A stretch of 64,000 nucleotides of DNA, taken from positions 124,001-188,000 of the forward strand of contig CAWAPS010000019.1 of NCBI GenBank assembly GCA_963783945.1, written 5' to 3'. Shown piece after piece: positions 35,798-45,015 of this stretch. The notes beneath the pieces are model-generated. The model worked only from the letters and a program-made list of their open reading frames with translations, was not told the origin of the DNA and ran no database searches. How positions within the stretch are numbered: the stretch's first letter is position 1; each line of letters opens with the position of its first letter. This DNA comes from CAWAPS01 sp963783945 (lineage in GTDB: Bacteria > Actinomycetota > Acidimicrobiia > Acidimicrobiales > Palsa-688). The translations under genes were made by a program, and so were the position numbers.

Positions 35798-35860
35798 GAC
35801 GGCCAGGGCTGGTCGATAAGGCCCGGGGCTCGCCGATCGAGCCAGCCGCGGATTCGGTAA

Positions 35861-36964
35861 TCAGTCCGGGTGCTCGGAGGGTTCGTGACCGGAGGGTGAG
35901 ACCCGGTCGACCAGGCCCCACGCCTGGGCGGTCGCGGCGTCGATAAACCGGCCACTCAGCACCAGCCACGCCGTCCGCTGAAATCCGATTCGCCGGGACA
36001 CGCTCACCGTCCCGCCGGCGCCGGGGATGAGACCCATGGCCAGCTCGGGGAGCTGGAAGCGGGTGGCGGGGTCGGCGAGCACCCGGCCGGCGAAGGCCGG
36101 GAGCTCCATCCCCGAACCGATGCAGGACCCGTGGAGGTGAGCGGTCACCCGATCGGCCAGCTGGAACAGCAGGCGCGCCGGGCTCTGGCCGGTACGGACC
36201 AGATGGGCGCCGGCGGGGTTGGCGAAGGTCCCGAACTCGGTCAGGTCGCCACCGCTGCAGAACGACGGACCGGCACCGAAAAGGTCGACCTCGGTGATCG
36301 TCGGATCGGCCGCGGCGACAGCCAGAGCCTGGTAGAGACCGTCCCTCATCGCCGCGTCATAGGCGTTGTGCACCGCCGGCCGGTTCAGGGTGACAACCAG
36401 CCGGGCGTCCTCGCGGTCCAGCAGCACCGGCTCCTCCCCTCCCGCCCGGGCGGATGGTGCCGGTCGGGAAGCCAGCCAGGCCCCGAATTCGGGACCGCCC
36501 TGGAGCGCCGAGTAGGCCAGCGACTCGATGATCAGGCCGGCGGGAACCGCGACGCCCCGGCCGGCGCGCAGAACCTGCACGAGAGTGGCCGCCGCGACCG
36601 GATTGGCGCTTATGCGATCGTGAAGTCGGGCGACCTCGGAGTCGACGTCGAGCAACCCGATCCACGGCGCCGCCACCCCCGGCCCCGGGTTGGGCCCGGC
36701 CGATCCCGCGACCTCGGCCAGGGCGACGTCCGGCCCGGAGCCGGTCAAGCGGCGAGGCCGGCCCGAGCGGGTCAACCCGACGACCACAGCAGGAAAGGAC
36801 ACGGGCACCGTGATCTCCACGCCCTCCCCCCCGCGGTCCAGATCTACGAGCACCAGCGGATGGCCACCGAGGGTTCCGGGTGCCACCGCCACGCCGGATC
36901 GGAACCGGTCGATCAGCTCGGCCGCGGCGGCCGTATCGAGAGGCTCGAGCGGGTCGGCGGACAC
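35861..36964 (-). CDS. Enoyl-CoA hydratase/isomerase with N-terminal extension
   Basis: GTG 36964 begins a 367-residue protein. The last 200 residues are a crotonase: VTLNRPAVHNAYDAAMRD, GAGPSFCSGGDLTEFG (first oxyanion loop), HGSCIGSGMELPAFAGRV (second oxyanion loop) and LPELAMGLIPGAGGTVSV with the usual active-site Glu. The first 165 residues are an extension with an ESLAYSALQGGPEFGAWLA block that resembles the start of other long actinobacterial crotonases. Substrate unknown. It is divergent from the amidohydrolase gene with 24 bases between starts, so the promoters overlap. The 3' end lies 63 bases from the HtrA stop. Confidence 0.82.
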   Translation of the reverse strand: MSADPLEPLDTAAAAELIDRFRSGVAVAPGTLGGHPLVLVDLDRGGEGVEITVPVSFPAVVVGLTRSGRPRRLTGSGPDVALAEVAGSAGPNPGPGVAAPWIGLLDVDSEVARLHDRISANPVAAATLVQVLRAGRGVAVPAGLIIESLAYSALQGGPEFGAWLASRPAPSARAGGEEPVLLDREDARLVVTLNRPAVHNAYDAAMRDGLYQALAVAAADPTITEVDLFGAGPSFCSGGDLTEFGTFANPAGAHLVRTGQSPARLLFQLADRVTAHLHGSCIGSGMELPAFAGRVLADPATRFQLPELAMGLIPGAGGTVSVSRRIGFQRTAWLVLSGRFIDAATAQAWGLVDRVSPSGHEPSEHPD

Positions 36965-36988
36965 AGGGCGAGCGTAACTTGGCCCGTC

Positions 36989-38410
36989 GTGGAACCCGGT
37001 CGGCGTCGCAGCCTGCTCATCCGCTCCGCCCGGATCACCCGTGACGGTGGCGACGTGGTTGGTGACGTCCGGATTGCCGGTTCTGGCATTGAAGAGGTGG
37101 CGGCCGGTCTCCCCCACCGTCCCGGCGAGGAAGAGCTGGCAGCCGAAGGAGGGCAGCTGACCCCGGGTTTGCACGACCACCACGTGCACCTCTGGGCCCT
37201 GGCTGCAGCTTCTGACTCGGTCGCGGCAGGACCACCTGAGGTCAAAGATGGCGTCGAGCTGGCTGCCGCCCTGCGAGCAGCCGACGCCCGGCTGGCCAGA
37301 GGACAATGGATCCGGGCGGTCGGCTACCACGAGTCCGTGGCCGGACTGATCGATCGCGGCCATCTCGACTCCATCGTTCCCGGGCGGCCGGTGCGGGTTC
37401 AGCACCGCAGTGGCGTGGTCTGGATTCTCAACAGTGCGGCCCTCCACTCCCTCCAAGTCGGCGATGCCGGGCCGGCCGGGTTGGAGAGAGATGCTTCGGG
37501 GCGGGCGACGGGGCGGCTGTGGCGAGAGGACAATTGGTTGCGTTCCCGTCTACCTCGACGGATCCCCGATGTGGGAGCGGTGAGCCGGGCCGCCGTCGCC
37601 GCCGGCATAACCGGGTTCACAGACGCCACGCCCCACGCCAGTCCCGCCGACCTCATGGATCTCGCCACCGCCGCGACAGACGGGCGGCTCGTGCCGCGGC
37701 TGCACCTGATGTCCGCGCCAGGAGTGACTCCCCCATCACTCCCGGTAACCCTCGGCCCGGCGAAGATCCTGCTGGACGACGACCGGCTTCCGTCTCTGGA
37801 CGAACTGACAGGAGTGATCCGGGACTGCCATGCCGCGGGAAGGCGGGTGGCGATCCACTGCGTGACCGGGGTGCAGTCCGCCATGGCGGTGGCGGCGTTC
37901 GAGTCGGCCGGCGACGCCGCAGGCGACCGCATCGAGCACGGCGCCGTTCTCGACGCCGCGGTGTTACCCGTGCTTCGCCGGCTGGGGCTGACTGTGGTCA
38001 CCCAGCCGGCATTCGTGTTCGGGCGCGGCGATCAGTACCTGCGAGACGTGGACGCGTCCGACCGACCTGATCTCTGGCGCCTCCGATCACTCCTGGAGGC
38101 CGGAATCCCCCTGGCGGCCAGTAGCGACGCCCCGTTTGGGCCCTGGCAACCCGAGGTGGCGGTCCGGGCGGCGGTGACGAGGACAACGGCAGGGGGCCGA
38201 TCGCTGGGGTCTGACGAGCGGATAGGGGCATCGACGGCGCTGTCACTGTTCTTCGGGGATCCAGCAGAGCCAGGGCGGGCCCGGAAGATCGGGCCGGGCC
38301 AGCCGGCCGACCTCTGCTTGTTCAGTGAGCCGCTCGGAGAGTCAGCTGACCTGCCCCCGGTCCGGGCGACGATCATCGGGGGAAAGGTGGTTTATCGAGC
38401 CGGGGCGTGA
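36989..38410 (+). CDS. Amidohydrolase family 3 protein (YtcJ-like)
   Basis: GTG 36989, 473 residues, with no signal peptide. The N-terminal strands (LLIRSARITRDGGDVVGDVRI) and the metal motif LTPGLHDHHVHLWA mark the amidohydrolase fold. AVGYHESVAG, RVAIHCVTG, DRIEHGAVLD and LAASSDAPFGPWQP are the further metal and active-site blocks. The C-terminus ends with KIGPGQPADLCLF and VRATIIGGKVVYRAGA, the closing beta-sandwich. Probably hydrolyses an amide or similar bond with a metal centre. Natural substrate unknown. Confidence 0.88.
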   Translation: MEPGRRRSLLIRSARITRDGGDVVGDVRIAGSGIEEVAAGLPHRPGEEELAAEGGQLTPGLHDHHVHLWALAAASDSVAAGPPEVKDGVELAAALRAADARLARGQWIRAVGYHESVAGLIDRGHLDSIVPGRPVRVQHRSGVVWILNSAALHSLQVGDAGPAGLERDASGRATGRLWREDNWLRSRLPRRIPDVGAVSRAAVAAGITGFTDATPHASPADLMDLATAATDGRLVPRLHLMSAPGVTPPSLPVTLGPAKILLDDDRLPSLDELTGVIRDCHAAGRRVAIHCVTGVQSAMAVAAFESAGDAAGDRIEHGAVLDAAVLPVLRRLGLTVVTQPAFVFGRGDQYLRDVDASDRPDLWRLRSLLEAGIPLAASSDAPFGPWQPEVAVRAAVTRTTAGGRSLGSDERIGASTALSLFFGDPAEPGRARKIGPGQPADLCLFSEPLGESADLPPVRATIIGGKVVYRAGA

Positions 38411-38493
38411 GCGAGGAGGCGGCGCCGGGGTCTATGCGCCGGGATCCGGCGGGGCTCGGGCCCCGAGACCGGCGGGGCCGGGATCGGCGGGGC

Positions 38494-39198
38494 TCAGGCG
38501 CGAGGCGTTTCGAACTTGTAGCCGAGCCCCCGCACGGTCGTGATGCGGACCGGCCGGGACGGATCGTCCTCGACCTTCGCTCGCAACCGTTTGATGTGAA
38601 CGTCGAGGGTCTTGGTGTCGCCGACGTAGTTGGGACCCCAGATGCGGTCTATGAGGGTTTCCCGGGTCAGCACCCGGCCGGCGTTGGCCATCAGGATCTC
38701 GAGTAGCTCGAACTCCTTCAACGGGAGGGGAACCAGCTCACCCCGCAGGGACACCTCGTGGCGGTCGGAGTCCAGGCTCAGGCCGTCGACCTCGAGTGAC
38801 TCCCCCTCGTCGGGGCTCTCGTCGTTTTTGGGCACCCGGCGCATGACGGCGCGCATACGGGCGACCAGCTCGCGGAGCCGGAACGGTTTGGTGACGTAGT
38901 CGTCGGCTCCGACCTCGAGCCCGACAACCGTGTCGATCTCGCTGCTCTTGGCCGTCACCATGATGATGGGCACCCGGCTGCGGGCCCGGATCTCTCGGCA
39001 CACGTCGATACCAGACCGTTTTGGCAGCCAGAGGTCGAGCAGGATCAGATCGGGCCGGACCTTGTCGAACAGCTCGACCCCGTCGACCCCGTCGCGTGCC
39101 ACGGTCACGACGAACCCTTCGCGCTTGAGCCCGACCACCAGCGCCTCGACAAATGACTCTTCGTCCTCGACCACCAGCACCGAGAGTGCTTCAGGCAA
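38494..39198 (-). CDS. regX3: RegX3/PhoB-like response regulator
   Basis: I place the start at TTG 39198 (GAGAGGA upstream), overlapping the kinase stop by eight bases. 234 residues: receiver SVLVVEDEESFVEALVVGL with acceptor Asp in LILLDLWLPKRSG, IMVTAKS and ADDYVTKPFRLRELVAR. The winged helix has VPLPLKEFELLEILMANAG, LTRETLIDRIWGPNYVG, TLDVHIKRLRAKVE and ITTVRGLGYKFE. Together with the PAS kinase and the pst genes on the other strand, it is the phosphate-starvation regulator. PHO-box-like repeats ahead of pstS are its likely targets. Confidence 0.9.
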   Translation of the reverse strand: MPEALSVLVVEDEESFVEALVVGLKREGFVVTVARDGVDGVELFDKVRPDLILLDLWLPKRSGIDVCREIRARSRVPIIMVTAKSSEIDTVVGLEVGADDYVTKPFRLRELVARMRAVMRRVPKNDESPDEGESLEVDGLSLDSDRHEVSLRGELVPLPLKEFELLEILMANAGRVLTRETLIDRIWGPNYVGDTKTLDVHIKRLRAKVEDDPSRPVRITTVRGLGYKFETPRA

Positions 39199-40354
39199 TG
39201 TGATCGTCCTCTCGTCTGGGATGGCCCGAGCCCGAGGCGACCGCCACTGCCGGCAGGCGGAGGGTAAAGGTGGATCCCTGCCCCTCGACGGACTGAACCC
39301 CGACCGTGCCGCCGTGGTTGGCGGCCACGTGCCTGACGATCGAAAGCCCGAGGCCGGTACCGCCCGTGGTCCGGGACCGGGCCCGATCGACCCGGTAAAA
39401 CCTTTCGAATATCCGCTCGCGATCCCGGGCCGGGATTCCGACCCCGTCGTCCTCCACTGAAATCTCCACCCCCAACGGGGCGCCACTCAGAGTGTTGTCT
39501 GCCGTCCCGCCAGTCGCCCCGGCCGAAACGGTGCCCCGCGCCGCTACCCGCACCTCTCCTCCCGCCTCGGAGTATTTGATGGCGTTGTCAACGAGGTTGG
39601 CCACCGCCGATACCAGGTCCCGGCGATCACCCGGGACCGCAAGCCCTAACGGCATGGCCTCCACGTTCAACCCGACCTCCAGGCTGTCGGCGACCGCCTT
39701 GAGTGAGTCGAGCGCTTCGCCGACAAACACCGCGACCGGCACCAGAGCCTGCTGCGGGGTCTCGTTGGCCTCGATACGCGACAGGTCGAGAAGCTCATCG
39801 ATTATGCGGGCCAGCCGGTCGGCCTCGGCTCCCATGCGGCGGGCCAAGCGCCTCACCACTTCGGGATCATCCTCGCCGTCGATGGTCTCGGCCAAGAGGG
39901 TGAGAGCGCCGGCCGGGGTCTTCAGCTCGTGGCTCACATTGGCCACGAAATCGCGCCGGACGGCTTCGAGGCGCAGCCGCTCGGAAATGTCCTCCACCAC
40001 TGCGACCGCCCCCTCGACCCCGGAGCTGCCGAGGATGGGAAACCCCCGTATCGACAGGGTCCGCCGGGTGGGCGACAGAAGGTCCAGCCTTTGATCGGCG
40101 GTCTGACCCTGGAGGGCCTGGCGAATCAGTGTCACCACCGCTTGCCCGGCGAGGACGTCTCCGGGCCCGGAACCCAGCAGATGTCCGGCGGCGGCGTTGC
40201 GGAAGCCCACATTGCCGTCCGGATCGCAGATCACGATGCCTTCACCAATGACATCCAGGGCGGCTTCGAGCCGGCTCGCCACCTCGTGCAGCGGAGACGG
40301 GTCGGCTTCGTCCGCTCCTGCCGAGTCGCGGCGCGTCTGATTGCGGCCCCACAT
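39191..40354 (-). CDS. senX3: SenX3/PhoR-like phosphate sensor histidine kinase
   Basis: A 387-residue kinase with a PAS domain (ALDVIGEGIVICDPDGNVGF), HisKA motif RRDFVANVSHELKTPAGAL and ATPase motifs (NLVDNAIKYSEAGG, DDGVGIPARDRERIF, GTGLGLSIVRHVA). It lacks the two N-terminal membrane helices of mycobacterial SenX3, so it may be wholly cytoplasmic and signal through PstB/PhoU contacts, which is inference. It overlaps the regulator by eight bases. A single GTTCACC box is present upstream on its own strand (40400-40394), suggesting autoregulation. Confidence 0.88.
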   Translation of the reverse strand: MWGRNQTRRDSAGADEADPSPLHEVASRLEAALDVIGEGIVICDPDGNVGFRNAAAGHLLGSGPGDVLAGQAVVTLIRQALQGQTADQRLDLLSPTRRTLSIRGFPILGSSGVEGAVAVVEDISERLRLEAVRRDFVANVSHELKTPAGALTLLAETIDGEDDPEVVRRLARRMGAEADRLARIIDELLDLSRIEANETPQQALVPVAVFVGEALDSLKAVADSLEVGLNVEAMPLGLAVPGDRRDLVSAVANLVDNAIKYSEAGGEVRVAARGTVSAGATGGTADNTLSGAPLGVEISVEDDGVGIPARDRERIFERFYRVDRARSRTTGGTGLGLSIVRHVAANHGGTVGVQSVEGQGSTFTLRLPAVAVASGSGHPRREDDHIA

Positions 40355-40723
40355 CAGCCGGGCCCTCCGCTCCGGTGAGCAAAGTTCGCTACTGGTGAAC
40401 CGGTCGTCATCGCGCTTGTCGAGGTCCAGTGCCTATGCCCCAAACCGTAGGTGATGCTGAGCGGATCCCGCGCCATGCCCGGCGCCGACCGTGTTCTTCT
40501 CAGATTGTTCAGGCTCCGTTTACTTCGAGGTCACTTCCAGTCCACCCGTCCCCCGTAGTGTCAGCCTCGTTCGCCCGAATGCGACATCGTCCGTGGTCTG
40601 CGATGAGGGCGCCGAGTTCGGCTCCGGCGCAGGAGGGAGCACCCCCTCCTCGGGCCACGACGGACTTCGGAAGCATGACCCCAAACATGACCGACGTTGG
40701 AATCGACCTTGTAGAGGTGACAT
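40355..40723. other. Divergent regulatory region between senX3-like and pstS
   Basis: 369 bases without a supported gene. It contains a GTTCACC box on the minus strand near 40397 (about 40 bases before the kinase start) and four consecutive 11-base PHO-box-like units at 40507-40550 on the plus strand. The ribosome-binding AGAGGTGA precedes the TTG start of pstS. Confidence 0.7.
40507..40550 (+). promoter_or_regulatory. PHO-box-like array: four 11-bp direct repeats
   Basis: Units are GTTCAGGCTCC (40507), GTTTACTTCGA (40518), GGTCACTTCCA (40529) and GTCCACCCGTC (40540). The 11-base period and G-[GT]-T-C/T-A starts match the direct-repeat units bound by PhoP in Streptomyces. It lies about 170 bases ahead of pstS and beside a phosphate two-component system, so it probably activates the pst operon. 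Confidence 0.75.
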
Positions 40724-41862
40724 TTGAAACGCCTGATCCCCCTTGCCGTCATCGCTTGCCTGGCCGTCGCGGCCTGCGGCAGCTCGAGCAAATCCTCGTC
40801 TTCACCCACCACTGCCGCGCCTAGCTCGCCCGGGCAGCTCCGCTCCGTCGGGAGCGCCGGTCACCGGCAACCCGTCGAGCTCGCAAACCATCAACGAGTC
40901 CGGATCCAGCCTGCTCTACCCCTACCTGCAGGCCCTGGTGACGCCGCTCAAGACGCAGTACTCGAACATAAACCTGGCCCCCGCCGCCGGCGGTTCCGGC
41001 AAGGGCATATCGGACGTGATCGCGGGGACGGTCCAGATCGGCGGCTCGGACGCCTACCTGAGCTCGTCGCAGATGACAGCCAACCCCGGCCTGATGAACA
41101 TCCCGATCGTGGTCTCCTCGCAGGCGGTCGACTACAACCTGACCGGCATCAAGAACCTCAAACTGACCGGCGACGTGCTGGCCCAGATGTACCAGGGCAA
41201 GATCACCACCTGGAACGACCCGGCGATCGCTGCTCTGAACCCCGGCGTCACCCTCCCCTCGACCGCCGTCGTCCCGGTCCGCCGGATCGACTCCTCCGGT
41301 GACACGTTCCTGTTCACCAGCTTCCTGTCGGCGACCAACTCGGACTGGTCGAACGGCCCGTCCTTCGGGACGACCGTGACCTGGCCCTCCGTCTCCAAGG
41401 AGATCACCGCCCAAGGGAACCCGGGGATGGTCCAGACGTGCAAGAGCACGCCCGGGTGCGTGGCCTACATCGGAATCAGCGCCCAGTCCTCGGCGGTCGC
41501 CGCCGGGCTCGGAGAGTCGATGCTGAAGAACGCGGCCGGAGCCTTCGTGCAGCCCAACGCCACCACCGTCAACGCGGCAGTGGCAGCGGGAACCGCCAAG
41601 ACCATCCCGCCCAACCTGGTCATCTCGCTGATCTATCAGCAGGGCGCCGAGTCCTACCCGATCGCCAACTTCGAGTACATCATCGTCAAGGCCAGTCAGT
41701 CCGAGCGCGAATCTGGCGTTGGCCATCCGTAGCTTCTTCTCGTTTGCCATATCCCCCACCGGTGGCAGCGCCCCATCATTCCTGGCCAAAGACCAGTTCC
41801 AGCCCCTACCGAGCAGCATGACGTCTCCGGTCAACACTGCGATCGCCAAGATCCAGGGCTGA
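40724..41862 (+). CDS. pstS: Phosphate ABC transporter substrate-binding lipoprotein PstS (two frameshifts)
   Basis: TTG 40724 follows AGAGGTGA. The signal peptide with lipobox VAAC (Cys18) is followed by a Ser-rich linker. The frame shifts +1 near 40830, and the main domain reads INESGSSLLYPYLQAL, APAAGGSGKGISDVI, VQIGGSDAYLS, IPIVVSSQAVDYNLTG, QGKITTWNDPAI and RIDSSGDTFLFTSFLS, which are the phosphate-pocket blocks of PstS. A second +1 shift near 41705 is needed to reach SNANLALAIRSFFSFA and the stop at 41862. It binds phosphate outside the membrane and delivers it to PstCA. As sequenced it would not be translated whole. Confidence 0.85.
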
Positions 41863-41908
41863 CCCGGGTGTGGGAGCAACCTAGACTCCGCCTCCCGGAG
41901 GTGAGCAG

Positions 41909-42970
41909 GTGACCGCAGCCGTCGAGACAGAGCCTGAGCCCGCCGGCCCGCCCCAACTGTCGGGGCGGGCCCAGCGCCGTTCTGAGCTGACCCCGCGGGA
42001 CCGGGTGATACGTGCGGTCCTGGCGGTAGCCGCGATTATCCCTACCGCGGTCCTGGCGTTTCTCGCCTACCAGATGGTGAAGCAGGCCTATCCGGCCATC
42101 CTCTTCAACGGCTTCAACTTCTTCACCGGCCGCACCTTCACTCTGGGAAACCTGTACTCGCCGGCCCTGGAAACCCGGCACGGCTACCACGCCGCTCACG
42201 GCGCGGTGTTCGGCATCGGCCCGATGATCTTCGGCACCCTGGTGTCGTCGATCATCGCCCTGGTGTTCGCCGTGCCGGTCTCGATAGGGGGAGCGGTTCT
42301 CCTCATCGAGAAGCTCCCGCCTCGCCTCGCCAACCCGTTCGGTGTGTTCCTCGAGCTGCTGGCGGGCATCCCGAGCGTGATATTCGGGCTTTGGGGCCTT
42401 TACACCCTCGGTCCGCTTCTCGCCCGCAACGTGTACCCGAAGATCATCGACCTGGGCATCCCGTGGATGGGGAGCCAGACGGGCAACGGTCAAGGGCTGA
42501 TGACGGCCTCCCTCGTGCTGGCGATCATGATCGTGCCCATCGTGGCCTCGATAACCCGCGAGCTCATCCGGTCCGTGCCGGTGGTTTCAAAGGAAGGGGC
42601 GACCGCCCTCGGACTCAGTCACTCGGAGATGGTCCGGATCGTCTCGATCCCTTACGTGCGAAACGGGATCATCGCCGCTTCGGTCCTCGGGTGGGCCCGG
42701 GCGCTCGGTGAGACCATCGCCGTGCTGATCATCAGCGGCAACGCCCTCAACAGCTACCCCCACAGCATCTTCGATCCGTTCACCACCCTGGCCGCGACCA
42801 TCGCCGCCCTTCTTGACGGGGCGCTCACCGACACGACGGGCATGGGGCTGCATGCGCTCGCCGAAGTCGGGCTGGTACTCCTGGCGATTACCCTGATCAC
42901 CAACTTCGCCGGTCGCCTTATCACCCGGCGTTTCTCCGACGCCGGCCTCCCCGTCGGCCGAGGGGTGTAG
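41909..42970 (+). CDS. pstC: Phosphate ABC transporter permease PstC
   Basis: GTG 41909 is preceded by GGAGGTGA. 353 residues with six predicted membrane helices. Recognised blocks: VLAFLAYQMVKQAYPAILFNG, GPMIFGTLVSSIIALVFAVPVSIGG, LLAGIPSVIFGLWGLYTLGP and the EAA loop ATALGLSHSEMVRIVSIPYV. With PstA it forms the channel of the high-affinity phosphate importer. It is followed by pstA after eight bases. Confidence 0.93.
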   Translation: MTAAVETEPEPAGPPQLSGRAQRRSELTPRDRVIRAVLAVAAIIPTAVLAFLAYQMVKQAYPAILFNGFNFFTGRTFTLGNLYSPALETRHGYHAAHGAVFGIGPMIFGTLVSSIIALVFAVPVSIGGAVLLIEKLPPRLANPFGVFLELLAGIPSVIFGLWGLYTLGPLLARNVYPKIIDLGIPWMGSQTGNGQGLMTASLVLAIMIVPIVASITRELIRSVPVVSKEGATALGLSHSEMVRIVSIPYVRNGIIAASVLGWARALGETIAVLIISGNALNSYPHSIFDPFTTLAATIAALLDGALTDTTGMGLHALAEVGLVLLAITLITNFAGRLITRRFSDAGLPVGRGV

Positions 42971-42978
42971 GAGGGGAC

Positions 42979-43890
42979 ATGACCGCCACATCACAGACCC
43001 CGGTCTCGACGCCACGCACCCCGGTCCCGTTATCCCAGTCCACCGTTTCGAGGCGTCGCTGGCTCCGGGATCGGGTGTACTGGGTCCTGTGCGGGCTGGC
43101 TTTTGTCCTGATCGCGACGCCGGCCATCGCCATCATCGTGAGCGTCGTCCACCAGGCGTGGCCCGCGCTCGGGTGGCAGCTCTTCACTCAGCGCACCAAC
43201 AAGCTGGGCCTGCAGAACGCCATCCTCGGCACCCTCCTGCTCCTCGTCGGCGTGTTCATCGTCGCCGGCACGATCGGGGTGGGAGCAGGTATCTACCTGG
43301 CCGAGTACGCGTCGGGGCGTAGTGCCCGGATACTGCGCTTCTTCTCCGAGGTCCTCGCCGGCATGCCGTCGATCGTGATCGGGTACATCGGCTATGTCAC
43401 CCTCGTGATCCAGTTTCACTGGGGCTACTCCCTCGCGGCCGGGGTCCTGGCTCTCTCGGCTCTCGTCATTCCCTACATCGTGAAAAGCACGGAGGTGGCC
43501 TTGCGACAGGTTCCCACCGCGCTCCGGGAGGGCGGAGCGGGCCTCGGCCTGCCGCGCTCGACCATCCTCGGCCGGGTCCTGCTGCCCACCGCCCAGCCGG
43601 CGATCACCAGCGGCCTCATCGTGGCTCTGGCCATCTCGACCGGAGAGCTGGCACCTCTGCTGTTCACGGCCGGCTCCACCGACGCCAACCCCAGCCTCAA
43701 GTTGTTTCACCAGCCGGTTCCCTACCTGACGAACTTCATCTACACCGACCTCACGCTTCCCGGCGAACGGGCCCACGCCACGGCCGCGGCGGCGGGGGTG
43801 ATGAGCCTGATGATCCTGGTGATCCTGATTGCCCTCGGCCGAATAACTGCGGCCCGGGCTCGGCGCCAAACCGCCCGGATGGCGTTGTGA
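42979..43890 (+). CDS. pstA: Phosphate ABC transporter permease PstA
   Basis: ATG 42979 after GGAGG, 303 residues. Six helices: LCGLAFVLIATPAIAIIVSVV, LGTLLLLVGVFIVAGTIGVG, then the cytoplasmic loop AGMPSIVIGYIGYVTLV and the EAA-type LREGGAGLGLPRSTILGRVLLP. Typical PstA length and layout. Partner of PstC. A 93-base spacer with a 7-bp inverted repeat separates it from pstB. Confidence 0.93.
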   Translation: MTATSQTPVSTPRTPVPLSQSTVSRRRWLRDRVYWVLCGLAFVLIATPAIAIIVSVVHQAWPALGWQLFTQRTNKLGLQNAILGTLLLLVGVFIVAGTIGVGAGIYLAEYASGRSARILRFFSEVLAGMPSIVIGYIGYVTLVIQFHWGYSLAAGVLALSALVIPYIVKSTEVALRQVPTALREGGAGLGLPRSTILGRVLLPTAQPAITSGLIVALAISTGELAPLLFTAGSTDANPSLKLFHQPVPYLTNFIYTDLTLPGERAHATAAAAGVMSLMILVILIALGRITAARARRQTARMAL

Positions 43891-43983
43891 ACCCGCGGGG
43901 TGCGGGCCCGACCGGACGTCTCGAGCCAACCTTGTCTGGCCGTCCGGCCGTATCTGCTCTTACGCTGGAAGGTGTGACGATGA

Positions 43984-44928
43984 GTGGCCGACGCCAACAC
44001 CCGAGCTATGTCCGATAGTCCAGAGACCCTCTCGACCGGTCCACAGACCCGCTCCGCCGCTCAAGCGGCCGCACCGGTGACGGTTGCGACCTCAGCCGAA
44101 CCGGAGGCTTCCCCGGCCGTCGCCGGGGCACCTACGGACGTCCCAGCCGGGCCGACCGTGTTCACCGTCGAGCATCTCAACTTCTTCTACAACAAGTTCC
44201 GCGCCCTCAAGGACGTCAATCTGGTGATAGGCGGCCAGGAGATCACCGCCCTGATCGGCCCATCGGGCTGCGGGAAGACCACCTTTCTGCGCTGCCTCAA
44301 CCGCATGAACGACCTCATCGCCGGGACCCGGGTCGAAGGACGCATCGACTTCGAGGGGTCGCCCCTCTACAGTCCCTCGGTCCGTGCCATCGACATCCGG
44401 CGTCGGATCGGCATGGTCTTCCAGAAGCCCAACCCATTCCCGAAGTCGATCTACGACAACATCGCTCTCGCCCCCAAGATCTTCGGCCTGAAGGGAAAGT
44501 CCAGGGCGGATGATCTGGTCGAGGAGGCATTGACCAAGGCCGCCTTGTGGGAGGAGGTCAAGCAGAAGCTCAAGGACAGCGCCTTCAGCCTCTCGGGCGG
44601 CCAGCAGCAGCGGCTGTGCATCGCCCGGGCCATCGCCGTCAAGCCCGAAGTGATCCTGATGGACGAGCCCTGCTCGGCCCTGGATCCCGTCGCCACCATT
44701 CGCATCGAAGAGCTGATGATGGAGTTGAAGCACGAGTACACGATCGTGATCGTCACCCACAACATGCAAGAGGCGGCCCGGGTCTCGGACCGTACCGCCT
44801 TCTTCACCGTCGACCTCTCCGACGGCGACCGCACGGGCGTGTTGGTCGAGGTGGGCCCGACCAAACAGATGTTCACCTCGCCGAGCGACGCCCGCACCGA
44901 CGATTACGTCTCCGGGCGCTTCGGCTGA
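43984..44928 (+). CDS. pstB: Phosphate ABC transporter ATP-binding protein PstB
   Basis: GTG 43984 or ATG 44008. The first 45-50 residues are a Thr/Ala/Pro-rich leader. The nucleotide-binding domain has LIGPSGCGKTTFLRCLNRMND (Walker A region), Q-loop GMVFQKPNPFPKSIYDN, signature LSGGQQQRLCIARAIA and LMDEPCSALDPVA (Walker B), with VTHNMQEAARVSDRTAFF. It hydrolyses ATP for phosphate uptake, and in actinobacteria also takes part in signalling to the sensor kinase through PhoU. The convergent phoU gene starts 87 bases beyond its end. Confidence 0.93.
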   Translation: MADANTRAMSDSPETLSTGPQTRSAAQAAAPVTVATSAEPEASPAVAGAPTDVPAGPTVFTVEHLNFFYNKFRALKDVNLVIGGQEITALIGPSGCGKTTFLRCLNRMNDLIAGTRVEGRIDFEGSPLYSPSVRAIDIRRRIGMVFQKPNPFPKSIYDNIALAPKIFGLKGKSRADDLVEEALTKAALWEEVKQKLKDSAFSLSGGQQQRLCIARAIAVKPEVILMDEPCSALDPVATIRIEELMMELKHEYTIVIVTHNMQEAARVSDRTAFFTVDLSDGDRTGVLVEVGPTKQMFTSPSDARTDDYVSGRFG

Positions 44929-45015
44929 GGGGGCGGCCACCGCAGATCAAGCGATGGGCGCCCGGGCGACCGGGCCAGTGAGCAGGTGGCGGGGCCGCAC
45001 CCGCCGCCGCAAACG

